Assembly: GCA_963729935.1 (NCBI GenBank)
Contig: CAVSPW010000005.1
Location: 558,001-622,000 of the forward strand
Origin: CAIKMD01 sp963729935
Lineage (GTDB): Bacteria; Pseudomonadota; Alphaproteobacteria; ATCC43930; CGMCC-115725
Direction: 5' to 3'
Length of the DNA: 64,000 nt
Shown: in pieces, positions 43,406 through 52,613 of the stretch
Layout of the letters: each line of letters opens with the position of its first letter
How positions within the stretch are numbered: position 1 is the first letter of the stretch
Program-made: the position numbers and the translations under genes
Notes under the pieces: model-generated
Database searches by the model: none
What the model was told of the DNA's origin: nothing
What the model saw: only the letters and a program-made list of their open reading frames with translations

Positions 43406-45135
43406 GGCGCCGTCGCGCGCGGGCCAGCCAAGAGCGCCTCCTCAAAGGCCGAGGCAATCGCCGCCTTGCTTTTGCCGGGGGAGACCGCGTCGCCGATCGC
43501 CATCACTTTCTGGCCGGGCTTTGCCAGGGCCTTGAACGCGTCGGCGGTGCCGCTACGGGCGCGATAATAGATCCAGTCGCGAAAGGCCGGGCGCGAGAAC
43601 ACCCCGCGCAAGAGCGGCCAACGCCCCGCGCCAAGACCGAGCAAGAGGCTCGGCAGGCGCCCCAACCCGAAGCGGTATCGCGCGCCGGTCGCGATCACGA
43701 TTCGATCGAACGGCGCCAGCAGATCCGGCGCGCGGCGAATGTCGATGCCGTAGCGGAACGCGACGCCCTTCTGGATGCAGGCGCGCACCATCTGATCGAC
43801 ATAGCGCGCGAAGGAGCGGTCGCTGGCTTCGTGCTCTTGGAAGAGCGGCGCCTTGCCCGCATAGCGGAACGCGCCGCCGGCTTGCGCCGCACGCTCGAAC
43901 ACGGTCACCGTATTTCCCTCGGCGACCAAGGATGCGTAGGTGAGCCCGGCCGGCCCCGCGCCGATGATCGCGATCCGCTCGCCCGAAGGCGGCTTGGCGC
44001 CGGCATAGAGCAATTCTTTTCCGGCGCGGCCGTTGACCACGCAGCCGAGCCGAGCGCCGCCGCGCATCTCGTCGACACAAGTGTTGCAGGCAAGACAGCG
44101 CCGCGCCGGCTCGTTGCGGGCAAGCTTATCGACCCATGCGGGCTCGGCGATCAGAGTGCGCCCGAGCGCGATGAAATCGGCCTTGCCGCTCTCGACCGCC
44201 TCGGTCGCGATCGCCGGATCGCCGAGGCGGCCGACCGCGATCACCGGGACTTTGACCAAAGCTTTGACGCCGGCGGCGTAATCGAGAAAGGTTGCGTCGG
44301 GGAGCGCCATGGGCGGGATCTGGCGCGCCGCCGAAGGGAGCGAGCGATAATGGCCGGCGGCGATGTGGAGCGCGTCGGCGCCCGCTTCGGCCGCCCAGAC
44401 CGCGACCTGCCGCCCTTCCGCCCAGGGCATGCCCTCGGGGAAATAATCCTCGACCGAGAGGCGGAAGATCACGCCGGTTCCCGGCACCGCCGCCTTCACC
44501 GCGCGGAGCACCTCGAGCCCGAAGCGCGCGCGGTTTTCGAGCGAGCCGCCATACTCGTCCATGCGCCGGTTCTCGAACGGCGTCAGGAATTGCGAGATCA
44601 GATAGCCATGCGCGGCATGGATTTCGACGCAATCGAAACCCGCGCGTTGCGCGCGTTGCGCCGCGGCGGCGAAGGCCGCGACGCAGGCGTCGATCCGCGC
44701 CTTGGTCATCGCCTCGGGGACGATGGTCTCGAAGGTGATTTCGTAAACTGGATGCGGAATAGCCGAAGGCGCCACCGGCGTCTCGCCGCAAATGTCGCGC
44801 CGCGTATGCCCGCCGCCATGGCCGAGTTGGATCGAGGCCTTGGCGCCGCCCTCGTGGATGGCGCGCACGAGACGTTGCAGACCGGGAAGGAAGCGATCGT
44901 CATAGATGCCGAGCTCGCGGCGGCGATGGCGGCCGGCCCGCTCGGGCGAGGCCATCTCGACGGTGATGAGGCCGGTGCCGCCGCGCACCCGCGCCATGTA
45001 ATAGGCAAGGGTGTCGTCGGTAACGAATCCCTCTTCGTCGGCCGTGCGCGTCGTCATCGGCGGCATCACGATCCGGTTCTTCAGATCGACCGGTCCGATC
45101 CGCCCGGAGGTGAGGAGGATGCTCAACGCCGACAC
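43402..45135 (-). CDS. NADH:flavin oxidoreductase with 4Fe-4S cluster (2,4-dienoyl-CoA reductase/BaiCD-type)
   Basis: 577-residue multi-domain flavoenzyme. N-terminal old-yellow-enzyme barrel (residues 1-330): KNRIVMPPMTTRTADEEG, IQLGHGGGHTRRD, HAAHGYLISQFLTPFENRR. Cluster-binding cysteines follow in RCLACNTCVDEMRGGARLGC (C-x2-C-x2-C-x11-C). Then an FAD/NAD domain, IAIIGAGPAGLTYASLVAEG. Family members such as FadH are about 640-680 residues; here the second dinucleotide domain is shortened, although the end KVMAIGDAVSPGKSKAAI remains. Starts at GTG 45135 with a weak ribosome site. Reduces conjugated double bonds in unsaturated acyl or ring intermediates. Probably monocistronic between LLM genes. 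Confidence 0.86.
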   Translation of the reverse strand: MSALSILLTSGRIGPVDLKNRIVMPPMTTRTADEEGFVTDDTLAYYMARVRGGTGLITVEMASPERAGRHRRRELGIYDDRFLPGLQRLVRAIHEGGAKASIQLGHGGGHTRRDICGETPVAPSAIPHPVYEITFETIVPEAMTKARIDACVAAFAAAAQRAQRAGFDCVEIHAAHGYLISQFLTPFENRRMDEYGGSLENRARFGLEVLRAVKAAVPGTGVIFRLSVEDYFPEGMPWAEGRQVAVWAAEAGADALHIAAGHYRSLPSAARQIPPMALPDATFLDYAAGVKALVKVPVIAVGRLGDPAIATEAVESGKADFIALGRTLIAEPAWVDKLARNEPARRCLACNTCVDEMRGGARLGCVVNGRAGKELLYAGAKPPSGERIAIIGAGPAGLTYASLVAEGNTVTVFERAAQAGGAFRYAGKAPLFQEHEASDRSFARYVDQMVRACIQKGVAFRYGIDIRRAPDLLAPFDRIVIATGARYRFGLGRLPSLLLGLGAGRWPLLRGVFSRPAFRDWIYYRARSGTADAFKALAKPGQKVMAIGDAVSPGKSKAAIASAFEEALLAGPRATAP

Positions 45136-45195
45136 CCGTGATTCGATTGCCGCGCCGCGGCGGCGCGCGCCCGAGCCGGCGACACCCCTCTCGAC

Positions 45196-46230
45196 TTAGA
45201 GCGAAGCCAGCTTGGGCATCACTTCTTTGGCGAAAAGCCGTTGCGAGCGCAAGGCGTTCTCAAGCGTCATGTTGCCGAAGAACATGGCGAAATTCATGTG
45301 GTTGACGCCAAGCGCCTTGGCCTGCCGCTCGATCTCGGCGCGCACCGTGTCGGGCGAGCCGGCGATGATCGTGCCGGCCTTCGAGGCCGCCTCGAAACCG
45401 CCGACGATGTGTTGCGCGTAATTGATGCTGGTGACGTTTCGCTTCAACAGCCAGGTGATCTTGTCGTGATGTTCCTCATGCGCGGGCTGCGCGATCTTGC
45501 GCGCATCGGCGTCGGTGTCGGCCACCACCACCTGGCGGTTGACGCCGATCACGACGCCGCCGGGAAATTCGGGCTTGGGATGGGCCGGCGTGCCGCGCTT
45601 GGCATAGGCGTCCTTAAAGGCATCGATGTTCTTCTTCGCGGTCTCCATCGAGCCGAGCGTGCCGAAATGCAAACCGCGCTCGCCCGCCCAGCGCGAGCCG
45701 AATTCGGCCGAGGAGGCATACCACACCGGCGGATAAGGCTTCTGCAACGGCTTCAACGCCATCGGCACGTTCGAATAGCTGAAGAAGGGGCCGGAATGAT
45801 TAAGCTCGTCGGAGGTGAGCCCCTTCAGGATGCAGTCATAGGCGTCGATAAAGATCTCGCGCGACTGATCGTGGTTCACCTTGTGAAAATTGAGCTCGAA
45901 GGGCGAGACGCCACGGCCGATGCCGACCTCGAGCCGGCCGTGGCTCAGATGGTCGAGCATGCAGATCTCTTCGATGAGGCGCAGCGGCGAATAGAGCGGC
46001 AGCAGGAAAACCAGCGCGCCGAGGCGGATCTGCTTGGTCACGCGCGCCGCGGAAGCGAGATAGACGCCCGGATTGGGCACCATATTGAGCGGCGTGCCGT
46101 GATGCTCGGCAACCAGAAGGGAATAGAACCCGGCTTGGTCGGCCGCGGCGACGAATTCGAGCCGCTCGTCGAATTGCTTGACCAGGGGTCGATCGTTCTG
46201 GTCGACGTGATCGAAGAGGCCGAATCTCAT
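45196..46230 (-). CDS. LLM-class flavin-dependent oxidoreductase
   Basis: 344-residue luciferase-like protein of the short subgroup, close to 7249-8265: MRFGLFDHVDQND, LVAEHHGTPLNMVPNPG, EEICMLDHLSHGRLEVGIGRGVS, AGSPDTVRAEIERQAKALG. ATG 46230 is preferred over 46239 because AAGGGA lies 9 bases before it; an upstream shadow frame also exists. Divergent from the Rieske gene at 46370, so the 139-base gap between them should carry both promoters. The product of the Rieske enzyme may be its substrate or vice versa; no reductase present. Confidence 0.86.
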   Translation of the reverse strand: MRFGLFDHVDQNDRPLVKQFDERLEFVAAADQAGFYSLLVAEHHGTPLNMVPNPGVYLASAARVTKQIRLGALVFLLPLYSPLRLIEEICMLDHLSHGRLEVGIGRGVSPFELNFHKVNHDQSREIFIDAYDCILKGLTSDELNHSGPFFSYSNVPMALKPLQKPYPPVWYASSAEFGSRWAGERGLHFGTLGSMETAKKNIDAFKDAYAKRGTPAHPKPEFPGGVVIGVNRQVVVADTDADARKIAQPAHEEHHDKITWLLKRNVTSINYAQHIVGGFEAASKAGTIIAGSPDTVRAEIERQAKALGVNHMNFAMFFGNMTLENALRSQRLFAKEVMPKLASL

Positions 46231-46369
46231 TTGCCGCATTCCCTTTCCGCTGGCGAGTGGTGGTAGACTAGGCGGCAAATGTTTGGGATGCCAGTTTAAA
46301 CCCGCTATTATTGGCCATAGCTATGGTTCTATTCGAAATGCGCTTGAACACCCCGTCACGAGGCCGACA

Positions 46370-47710
46370 ATGCTGACCGAAGCCAACAACACGCTGTTAA
46401 CCCAAACCGGGGCGGGCACGCCCATGGGCGAATTGCTGCGCCGCTATTGGTACCCGATCGCGGCGGCCGCCGAGCTCGAGGAGAAACCCGTCAAGCGGGT
46501 GCGGCTCTTGGGCGAGAACCTGGTCCTTTACAAGGATCTGGGCGGCCGATACGGGCTCGTCGACCGGCATTGCCCGCATCGCCGCGCCGACATGTCGTTC
46601 GGCTTCGTCGAGGAATGCGGGTTGCGCTGCCATTACCATGGCTGGCTCTTCGACGCGGAAGGCCGGTGCCTGGAGCAGCCCTTCGACGACACGGTCGATC
46701 CGGCCTCGCGCTATAAGGACAAGACCCCGATCAAGGCCTATCCGGTCGAGGCGAAGGCCGGCCTCATCTGGGCCTATATGGGTCCCCAGCCCGCGCCGCT
46801 CCTGCCCGATTGGGAGCCCTTCAATTGGCGTAACGGCTTCGTCCAGATCGTGTTCTCGTCGATCCCGTGCAATTGGTTTCAGTGCCAGGAGAATTCGATT
46901 GATCCGGTGCATTTCGAATGGATGCACGCCAATTGGGGCGGCGTTCGGCTCAAGGGCAAGACCGGACCTTACGGCGCCAAGCATGTGAAGGTCGGCTTCG
47001 ACGAATTCGAGTACGGCTTCGTCTATAAGCGCGTGCGCGAGGATACCGACGAGAACAATCCGCTCTGGACCACCGGCCGCGTCTGCCTCTGGCCCAATTG
47101 CCTTTTCACCGGCGGCCATTTCGAATGGCGCGTCCCCGTCGATGACGAGACGACCTTGAGCGTCGGCTGGTTCTTCAACCGCGTGCCGAAGGATCGCGAG
47201 CCCTACGTGCAGAACTCGATCCCCTACTGGATCGGACCGGTCACGGACGAGAAGACCGGCGCATGGCTTACCGACGGCGTGATGAATCAGGACTTCGCCG
47301 CCTGGATCGGACAAGGCGCCATCGCCGATCGCACGAAGGAGCATCTCGCGCGCAGCGACCGCGGTATCGCGATGATCCGCAGCCGCTTCCTCGAGGATCT
47401 CGAGACCGTCGCCAAGGGTGGCGATCCCAAGGCCATCATCCGCGATCCCAAGCTCAATCAGTCGGTGCCGCTGCCGATCGTCGGCCGCAAGCAGTTCATC
47501 GAAGGCTTCACCCGCGAGCAGCTGATGAACAGCAGCGTCTTCGACAATGTGAGCCCGACCCGCTTCGTCTTCCAGCAAGGCCAGCCGGCCGCCGTCAAAC
47601 GCGCCTATGAAGAAGCGATGGGCCTCAAAATGGATGACGATTTCACCGTCTCAAGCGCGCTCTCGGGACTCGAGCGCAAGACGAGGCCCGACGGCTCGCC
47701 CGCGGAATAG
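46370..47710 (+). CDS. Rieske 2Fe-2S aromatic oxygenase alpha subunit (phthalate/vanillate-demethylase-like)
   Basis: 446-residue oxygenase subunit. The Rieske site is complete: DRHCPHRRADMSFG and ECGLRCHYHGWLFD (C-x-H ... C-x2-H) near residues 70-95. The mononuclear iron site is ENSIDPVHFEWMHANW (D-x2-H-x4-H) near 180. Length and the long C-terminal part (LARSDRGIAMIRSRFLED, like phthalate dioxygenase relatives) place it in the homotrimeric alpha-only class needing a separate reductase. Start ATG 46370 (MLTEANNTLLTQTG) follows GAGG by 6 bases; further upstream starts are in frame but lack sites. Convergent with livF 3 bases later. Confidence 0.92.
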   Translation: MLTEANNTLLTQTGAGTPMGELLRRYWYPIAAAAELEEKPVKRVRLLGENLVLYKDLGGRYGLVDRHCPHRRADMSFGFVEECGLRCHYHGWLFDAEGRCLEQPFDDTVDPASRYKDKTPIKAYPVEAKAGLIWAYMGPQPAPLLPDWEPFNWRNGFVQIVFSSIPCNWFQCQENSIDPVHFEWMHANWGGVRLKGKTGPYGAKHVKVGFDEFEYGFVYKRVREDTDENNPLWTTGRVCLWPNCLFTGGHFEWRVPVDDETTLSVGWFFNRVPKDREPYVQNSIPYWIGPVTDEKTGAWLTDGVMNQDFAAWIGQGAIADRTKEHLARSDRGIAMIRSRFLEDLETVAKGGDPKAIIRDPKLNQSVPLPIVGRKQFIEGFTREQLMNSSVFDNVSPTRFVFQQGQPAAVKRAYEEAMGLKMDDDFTVSSALSGLERKTRPDGSPAE

Positions 47711-47713
47711 GGT

Positions 47714-48433
47714 TCAGCGCCCGGCTTCGGCGTCCTGCAATCCGACCAGCGAGGCAAGCTGGTCGCGGTCGGCGGCCAGGCTCGCGCTGCTTCCCTGCCA
47801 GACGACCTGCCCCTTGTCGAGGACCAGGGCGCTCTCGGTCATCTCGAGCGCGATTTCCACCTGCTGCTCGACGAGCACGGTCGCGATCGCGCTTTCGCGC
47901 CGCAAGCGGATGAGCGCATCGACCAGGGTGTCGATGATGACCGGCGCCAGGCCCTCGAATGGCTCGTCGAGCAACAAGAGCTTCGGGTTGCCGATCAGCG
48001 CGCGCCCCACGGCAAGCATCTGCTGCTCGCCGCCCGAGAGCTGATTGCCGTAATTGCGGTGCCGCTCGGCGAGGCGCGGAAAAAGATCGTAGACGCGCTC
48101 GATCGTCCATTCTCCCGGACGACGCGCGACGCGAAGATTCTCTTCGACCGTGAGCGAGGGAAAGATCTCGCGCTCTTGCGGCACATAGCCGATGCCGGCG
48201 CGCACGCGTTGATGCGTGTCGACCGCGGTGATGTCGCGATTCTCGAAATGAATTGTGCCCGCGCGCAGGGTGGTGAGGCCCATCGTCGTCATGAGCAGCG
48301 TGGTCTTGCCGACGCCGTTGCGCCCGAGCACGGCCCATGCTTCGTTGGCGCCAATTTTGGCCGAGACGCGCTCGAGCACGACCGTATCGCGATAGCCGGC
48401 CGTGACATCGTCGAAGCGCAGGAGATCAGGCAT
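47714..48433 (-). CDS. livF: Branched-chain amino acid-type ABC transporter ATP-binding protein LivF
   Basis: 239-residue cytoplasmic ATPase. Walker A GRNGVGKTTLL near residue 37, Q-loop region YVPQEREIFPSLTVEENL, signature LSGGEQQMLAVGRAL, Walker B LLLLDEPFEGLAP and switch His in VEQQVEIAL (Gln in this family). Last gene of the livHMGF operon; its start overlaps the livG end by 8 bases. Family members import branched-chain amino acids, amides, urea or aromatic acids. Confidence 0.92.
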   Translation of the reverse strand: MPDLLRFDDVTAGYRDTVVLERVSAKIGANEAWAVLGRNGVGKTTLLMTTMGLTTLRAGTIHFENRDITAVDTHQRVRAGIGYVPQEREIFPSLTVEENLRVARRPGEWTIERVYDLFPRLAERHRNYGNQLSGGEQQMLAVGRALIGNPKLLLLDEPFEGLAPVIIDTLVDALIRLRRESAIATVLVEQQVEIALEMTESALVLDKGQVVWQGSSASLAADRDQLASLVGLQDAEAGR

Positions 48434-49181
48434 GGACGCGGGTCCCTAGATAGACATCGCGAACGCGCGGATCGGCACGGATCTGGGTGACCGAGCCCTC
48501 GGTCAAGACCGCGCCTTCGACCAGGACGGTGATCCGCTGCGCCAAGCGGAAAACGAGGCTCATATCATGCTCGATGACGAGCACGCTCAGCTCCGCGGGC
48601 AGACGCAGCAGCAGGTCAAGAAGCGCGCCGCGATCGGCGGCCGCAAGCCCTGCCGCCGGCTCATCGAGCAGCAAGGTTCTGGGCTCGAGCGCCAGCACCA
48701 GGGCGATCTCGACGAGGCGGCGCTGGCCATAGGGCAGGTCGGCGACACGCTTGGCCGCGAGGTCGATGAGGCCGAGGCTCTCGAGCAACGCCGCCGCATT
48801 ATCGACGAGGGCGGCGCTTTTGCGCACATTGCCCCAGAGCTTCCGGTCGAGCCCGAACCGAGCCTCGAAGGACAGGCCGACATTCTCGGCCACGGTGAGG
48901 CTCGGGAAGAGCGAGCTGATCTGAAAGGTACGGGCAAGACCCATGGCGACGCGCCGCTCGGGCGCCGTACCCGTGATGTCGACGCCGGCGAGACGAATGG
49001 TTCCGGCCGAAGGCTTGAGCAGGCCGCTGATCATGTTGACGAGGGTGGTCTTGCCGGCGCCGTTGGGCCCGATCAGGGCGTGCCGCGCTCCGGCCTCGAG
49101 TGTCAGCGAGATTTCGCGCGCCACGCGCAGCCCGCCAAAACTCTTGGAAATGCCCTCGACGGTAAGCGCCGGAACGCTCAT
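48426..49181 (-). CDS. livG: Branched-chain amino acid-type ABC transporter ATP-binding protein LivG
   Basis: 251-residue ATPase. Walker A GPNGAGKTTLVNMI near residue 38, ARTFQISSLFPSLTVAENV (Q-loop), signature DLPYGQRRLVEIAL as is usual in LivG, Walker B RTLLLDEPAAGLAA, and VIEHDMSLVF with the switch His. Start is ATG 49181; the frame remains open upstream only as a shadow of livM. It overlaps livM by 4 bases (ATGA) and livF by 8, showing tight coupling. Confidence 0.92.
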   Translation of the reverse strand: MSVPALTVEGISKSFGGLRVAREISLTLEAGARHALIGPNGAGKTTLVNMISGLLKPSAGTIRLAGVDITGTAPERRVAMGLARTFQISSLFPSLTVAENVGLSFEARFGLDRKLWGNVRKSAALVDNAAALLESLGLIDLAAKRVADLPYGQRRLVEIALVLALEPRTLLLDEPAAGLAAADRGALLDLLLRLPAELSVLVIEHDMSLVFRLAQRITVLVEGAVLTEGSVTQIRADPRVRDVYLGTRVHA

Positions 49182-50191
49182 GCGCCGTCCCGCTTCGCCG
49201 CACGGCGCTGAGCCCAATCGGTGACGAGGCCGACGACGCCCTGCGGCGCGAAACGCACCGTGAGAATGAGAAGCGCGCCGATGGCGAAGAGCCAATTGAA
49301 CGGATCGATCGCCGCGGCGCGGTCGGACAGTACGACAAAGACCGTGGCGCCGATCATCGCGCCGTAAAGGCTGCCGGTTCCGCCCAGGATCAGCATCACG
49401 AGAGCGTTGCCCGACAGCAGAAAGGCGAGGCTGTCGAGGCCGACCAAGGTCGTCACCTGCGCCGACAAGCCCCCGGCGATCGCCGCCAGCGCGCCCGAGA
49501 TGCAGTAGAGCGTCACGAGACGCCGCGTGACGCTGACCCCGAGCATGCGCATGCGCACGGGATTGTCGCGAATGCCCCTGATCGCCAAGCCGAAAGGCGA
49601 GTTGACGACGAGCTTTGACATGAGAAACACGAAGGCGACGACGCCGAGCCCATACCAGTAGCCGACACGCCCGGCGATATCGAAGGGAAAGATGCCGAAG
49701 ACCGGACCGACATTGAATCCGAAGAGCCCGTCCGCGCCGCCGGTGATCGGATGCATGCCATTCGCGTTCGCGAGCTCCTGCAGCATGGTCGCAACGGCCA
49801 AGGTCAGCATCACCAAGGTTAGGCCGCGCGTGCGCAATACCAGCGGGCCGGTAACGAGGCCGATGAAGGCGCCCGCGACCGCTGCCACGGCCAGCCCCAG
49901 GATCGGGTCGCCGTTCACATGCATCGCGAACAGCCCGGCGGCATAGGCGCCGGTGCCGAAGAACGCGACGTGACCCAACGAGTCGATGCCGCCATAGCCA
50001 AGCGCCAGATCGAGCGACATGGCGAAGGCAATCTGGATCATCACCTGGGTGCCGAGCGGCAGATAGCCTGGCGCGGCAAAATACGTCACCACGGCGATCG
50101 CAAACGGAAGGATGTCGATCCAGGACCAGTGATGGCGCGTGAGTCCTTCGCGCACGCGCCTTGCGGATTCGGAACCCGTCGCCGTGCTCAT
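49178..50191 (-). CDS. livM: Branched-chain amino acid-type ABC transporter permease LivM
   Basis: 337-residue inner-membrane permease with about 8-10 spans. Characteristic segments: MIQIAFAMSLDLALGYGGIDSLGHVAFFGTGAY in two parts near the first third, LVLRTRGLTLVMLTLAVA, and GGTGSLYGAMIGATVFVVL in the C-terminal EAA-like loop. The N-terminal 25 residues are polar and basic (SARRVREGLTRHH). Begins at ATG 50191, directly abutting the livH stop codon, and overlaps livG by 4 bases. Confidence 0.92.
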   Translation of the reverse strand: MSTATGSESARRVREGLTRHHWSWIDILPFAIAVVTYFAAPGYLPLGTQVMIQIAFAMSLDLALGYGGIDSLGHVAFFGTGAYAAGLFAMHVNGDPILGLAVAAVAGAFIGLVTGPLVLRTRGLTLVMLTLAVATMLQELANANGMHPITGGADGLFGFNVGPVFGIFPFDIAGRVGYWYGLGVVAFVFLMSKLVVNSPFGLAIRGIRDNPVRMRMLGVSVTRRLVTLYCISGALAAIAGGLSAQVTTLVGLDSLAFLLSGNALVMLILGGTGSLYGAMIGATVFVVLSDRAAAIDPFNWLFAIGALLILTVRFAPQGVVGLVTDWAQRRAAKRDGA

Positions 50192-51064
50192 TCAGATCCT
50201 CGCGAAGACGCCTTGCGGGCGCCACAGCAACAAGAGCACAACGGCAAGATAGATCACGAAAGCGCCTGCAGCCGGCACGTAATAGCGCCCGAAGGTGTCG
50301 ATGAGGCCAAGCAGCAATGCCGCGTAGAATGAGCCCTTGAGGCTTCCCAAGCCGCCGACCGCCACCACCATCAATATCGGAACCAGATATTCGAGCGCGT
50401 ACCAGGGATCGAGCGGCAGGATCTGCGTCCCGATCACGCCGGCCGCGGCCGCAAGCCCGCAACCGAACGCAAAGGTCACGGAAAACACGCGCGGCACGTC
50501 GATGCCGACACAGCGCGCCATGCGCGGATTGTCGACCGCCGCCCGCAGCCGCGCGCCGAACTCGGTGAATTCGAGGATCGCCCAAAGCGTCAGGGCAAGG
50601 CTGGTGCTGACCACGATGATGAAGGCGCGGTAGGCGGAAAAGGCGATACCCCCGTAGTTCCAGGTCGCGGACATCCATTTCGGGATCGGCAGCGCGTTGA
50701 GATCCGAGCCGAAGAACAGATTGACCGTGGCGACGAAGATGAAGACGAGGCCGAGCGTCATGAGGATCTGGCCGAGCTGACCCGTGGTGTAGACCCAGCG
50801 ATAGAGCGTCCGCTCCAGCGCGGCGCCCAGCACCATCGTCGCGGCCACCGCCACGGGCAGGGCCGTGAACAGCGTGAAATGGCCGGTGCGCATGAGCGCA
50901 AAGGCAGTGTATCCGCCGGCCATCGCGAAGGCGCAATGCGCAAGATTGGCGATCCGCATCACGCCGAGCGTGACCGTGAGGCCTACCGACATCAAAAAAA
51001 GAATCATGCCGTAAGCAACGCCATCAATGAGCAACGCAAGGATCGTTGCTCCAAGATTCAGCAC
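50192..51064 (-). CDS. livH: Branched-chain amino acid-type ABC transporter permease LivH
   Basis: 290-residue permease with about 8 spans. Family marks: MILFLMSVGLTVTLGVMRIANLAHCAFAM early (split across spans 1-2), GAALERTLYRWVY, and the coupling loop VAVGGLGSLKGSFYAALLLG near residue 235. Starts with GTG 51064 after GGGGAGGG, 7 bases upstream; this is the first gene of livHMGF. Divergent from the binding-protein gene, with 142 bases between. Confidence 0.91.
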   Translation of the reverse strand: MLNLGATILALLIDGVAYGMILFLMSVGLTVTLGVMRIANLAHCAFAMAGGYTAFALMRTGHFTLFTALPVAVAATMVLGAALERTLYRWVYTTGQLGQILMTLGLVFIFVATVNLFFGSDLNALPIPKWMSATWNYGGIAFSAYRAFIIVVSTSLALTLWAILEFTEFGARLRAAVDNPRMARCVGIDVPRVFSVTFAFGCGLAAAAGVIGTQILPLDPWYALEYLVPILMVVAVGGLGSLKGSFYAALLLGLIDTFGRYYVPAAGAFVIYLAVVLLLLWRPQGVFARI

Positions 51065-51206
51065 CGGCTGACCCTCCCCGCTGCGATAATCCGTCTATGT
51101 CGGCTTCGCCGTTCAACGAAATTGCATTACGCGCTACCCTGATATAGCTTGGTCTGCGACGCGGCAACCAAAAACCGCAACGGAATCGATGGGAGGACGA
51201 CAGGCT

Positions 51207-52412
51207 ATGAAACTTTCCCACTTGGCGACCTGTGTGGCAGCAGCGGCTTTCGCTGTGGGCATCGCCTCCCACGCCGGGGCGGCCGAACCGATCAAGGTCG
51301 GTATTCTCGGCACCACCTCCGGCCCGTATGCGAATTGGGGCAAAAGCTTTGAACAAGCGATCACCTATTATCTCGAGCAACACAACGGCAAGGATGGCAA
51401 TCCGAAGGTGGACATCATCTTTCGCGATGTCGGCGGCGACAATCCGCCGCGCGCGCGGCAACTCGCCCAGGAGATGATCGTCCGCGACCACGTCGCGATT
51501 TTAGGCGGCCTCGAATTCACCACGACGATCCTCGCGATGGCCGATGTGATCAACCGGGCGAAGATTCCCTTCATCGCCTTCAATTCCGCCACGTCCTTCG
51601 TCACGGACAAGTCGCCCTATTTCGTCCGGTCCGGCTTCACGCAGTGGCAGACGCTGACCCCGCTCGCCAAATGGGCGGTCGCACAGAAATATAAGACCTG
51701 TCAGATGTTCGTCGCCAATTACGCGCCGGGCCAGGACGCGATCGACTCCTTCACCTACGGCTTCGAACACGGCGGCGGCAAGATGCTCGAACCGATCCGC
51801 GTGCCCATGGGCACCACCGACTTCTCGACCTATTTCCAGCGCGTCCACGACGCCAAGCCGGACTGCCTCGTGGCGTTCATGCCGGGCGGGCCGATGTCTG
51901 TCGGCACGGCCAAAGGCTTTGCCGAGCGCGGCTTCGGCGCGCAGGGCATGCATATGATCGGCACCATCGGCGAGCAATTCGATCTGCCCGCCGACGGCGA
52001 TGCCGCGATCGGCATCGTCAATGTCGGGGTTTACGACCCGTATCTCGACAACCCGACGAACAAGGCTTTCGTCAAAGGGATGGTGGCCAAATACGGCGAT
52101 CAGATGGTTACCGGGCTACCGAGCTTCGTCCATGTCGAAGCCTATGACGGCATGCAGGTGATCTTCCACATGCTGAAGGCCACCGGCGGCAAGCACGACA
52201 CGGACAAGATGATGAAGGCGATCGAGGGCTATTCCTGGGACAGCCCGCGCGGTCCGGTCCAGGTGGATCCGAAGACCCGCGAACTCATCCAGAACGTCTA
52301 CATCAGCCGCGTCGAGAAGGTCGACGGCAAGCTGGCCGACACCGTGTTTGAAACCTATAAGGCGGCCAACGATCCCTGGCACGACCTGCATCCTGCCGGC
52401 AAGGCGAACTGA
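51207..52412 (+). CDS. ABC transporter substrate-binding protein, LivK/type I periplasmic binding fold
   Basis: 401-residue periplasmic binding protein of the Leu/Ile/Val or aromatic-acid/amide family. Signal peptide residues 1-25 (HAGA cleavage), then AEPIKVGILGTTSGPYANWGKSFEQAI, FRDVGGDNPPRARQLAQEMI, VAILGGLEFTTTILAMADV and VAFMPGGPMSVGTAKGF. Start ATG 51207 follows GGGAGGACGAC; an in-frame start 18 bases upstream is less likely. Divergent from livHMGF, with which it should form one importer. The long and unusual DPWHDLHPAGKAN tail is near that of aromatic-compound binders. A terminator follows at 52433. Confidence 0.9.
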   Translation: MKLSHLATCVAAAAFAVGIASHAGAAEPIKVGILGTTSGPYANWGKSFEQAITYYLEQHNGKDGNPKVDIIFRDVGGDNPPRARQLAQEMIVRDHVAILGGLEFTTTILAMADVINRAKIPFIAFNSATSFVTDKSPYFVRSGFTQWQTLTPLAKWAVAQKYKTCQMFVANYAPGQDAIDSFTYGFEHGGGKMLEPIRVPMGTTDFSTYFQRVHDAKPDCLVAFMPGGPMSVGTAKGFAERGFGAQGMHMIGTIGEQFDLPADGDAAIGIVNVGVYDPYLDNPTNKAFVKGMVAKYGDQMVTGLPSFVHVEAYDGMQVIFHMLKATGGKHDTDKMMKAIEGYSWDSPRGPVQVDPKTRELIQNVYISRVEKVDGKLADTVFETYKAANDPWHDLHPAGKAN

Positions 52413-52432
52413 CGCCGACGGCGGTCAAAGAC

Positions 52433-52462
52433 GCGCCCGCGCGGGCTGGCCTGCGCGGGCGC
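52433..52462 (+). terminator. Probable terminator of the binding-protein gene
   Basis: Perfect 10-bp stem GCGCCCGCGC (52433-52442) and GCGCGGGCGC (52453-52462) with a 10-base loop, followed by TGTTGCTT. It is 20 bases past the stop codon. The weak U-tract lowers certainty. Confidence 0.6.
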
Positions 52463-52613
52463 TGTTGCTTGAACTACGCCGCGTCCATCGCCCACCTACG
52501 CCCATTTTGGGATGGGCAGATTTATGGTTGAATCGGGTGGCCGCACGCCCGACTGTGCGGGCCCGCATGAAGGTCGTCGGCATCGTGAGCCAGAATCGCA
52601 AGGGAGTAGAGGC

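Noticed and set aside
48426..50936. An 836-codon minus-strand frame across the liv operon
   Set aside because: The true product is LivG from 49181; upstream sequence in this frame is out-of-frame livM and livH.
51122..51148. TTGCAT and TATAGC before the liv binding-protein gene
   Set aside because: Spacer is only 15 bases and the match is weak, so it is not reported as a promoter.
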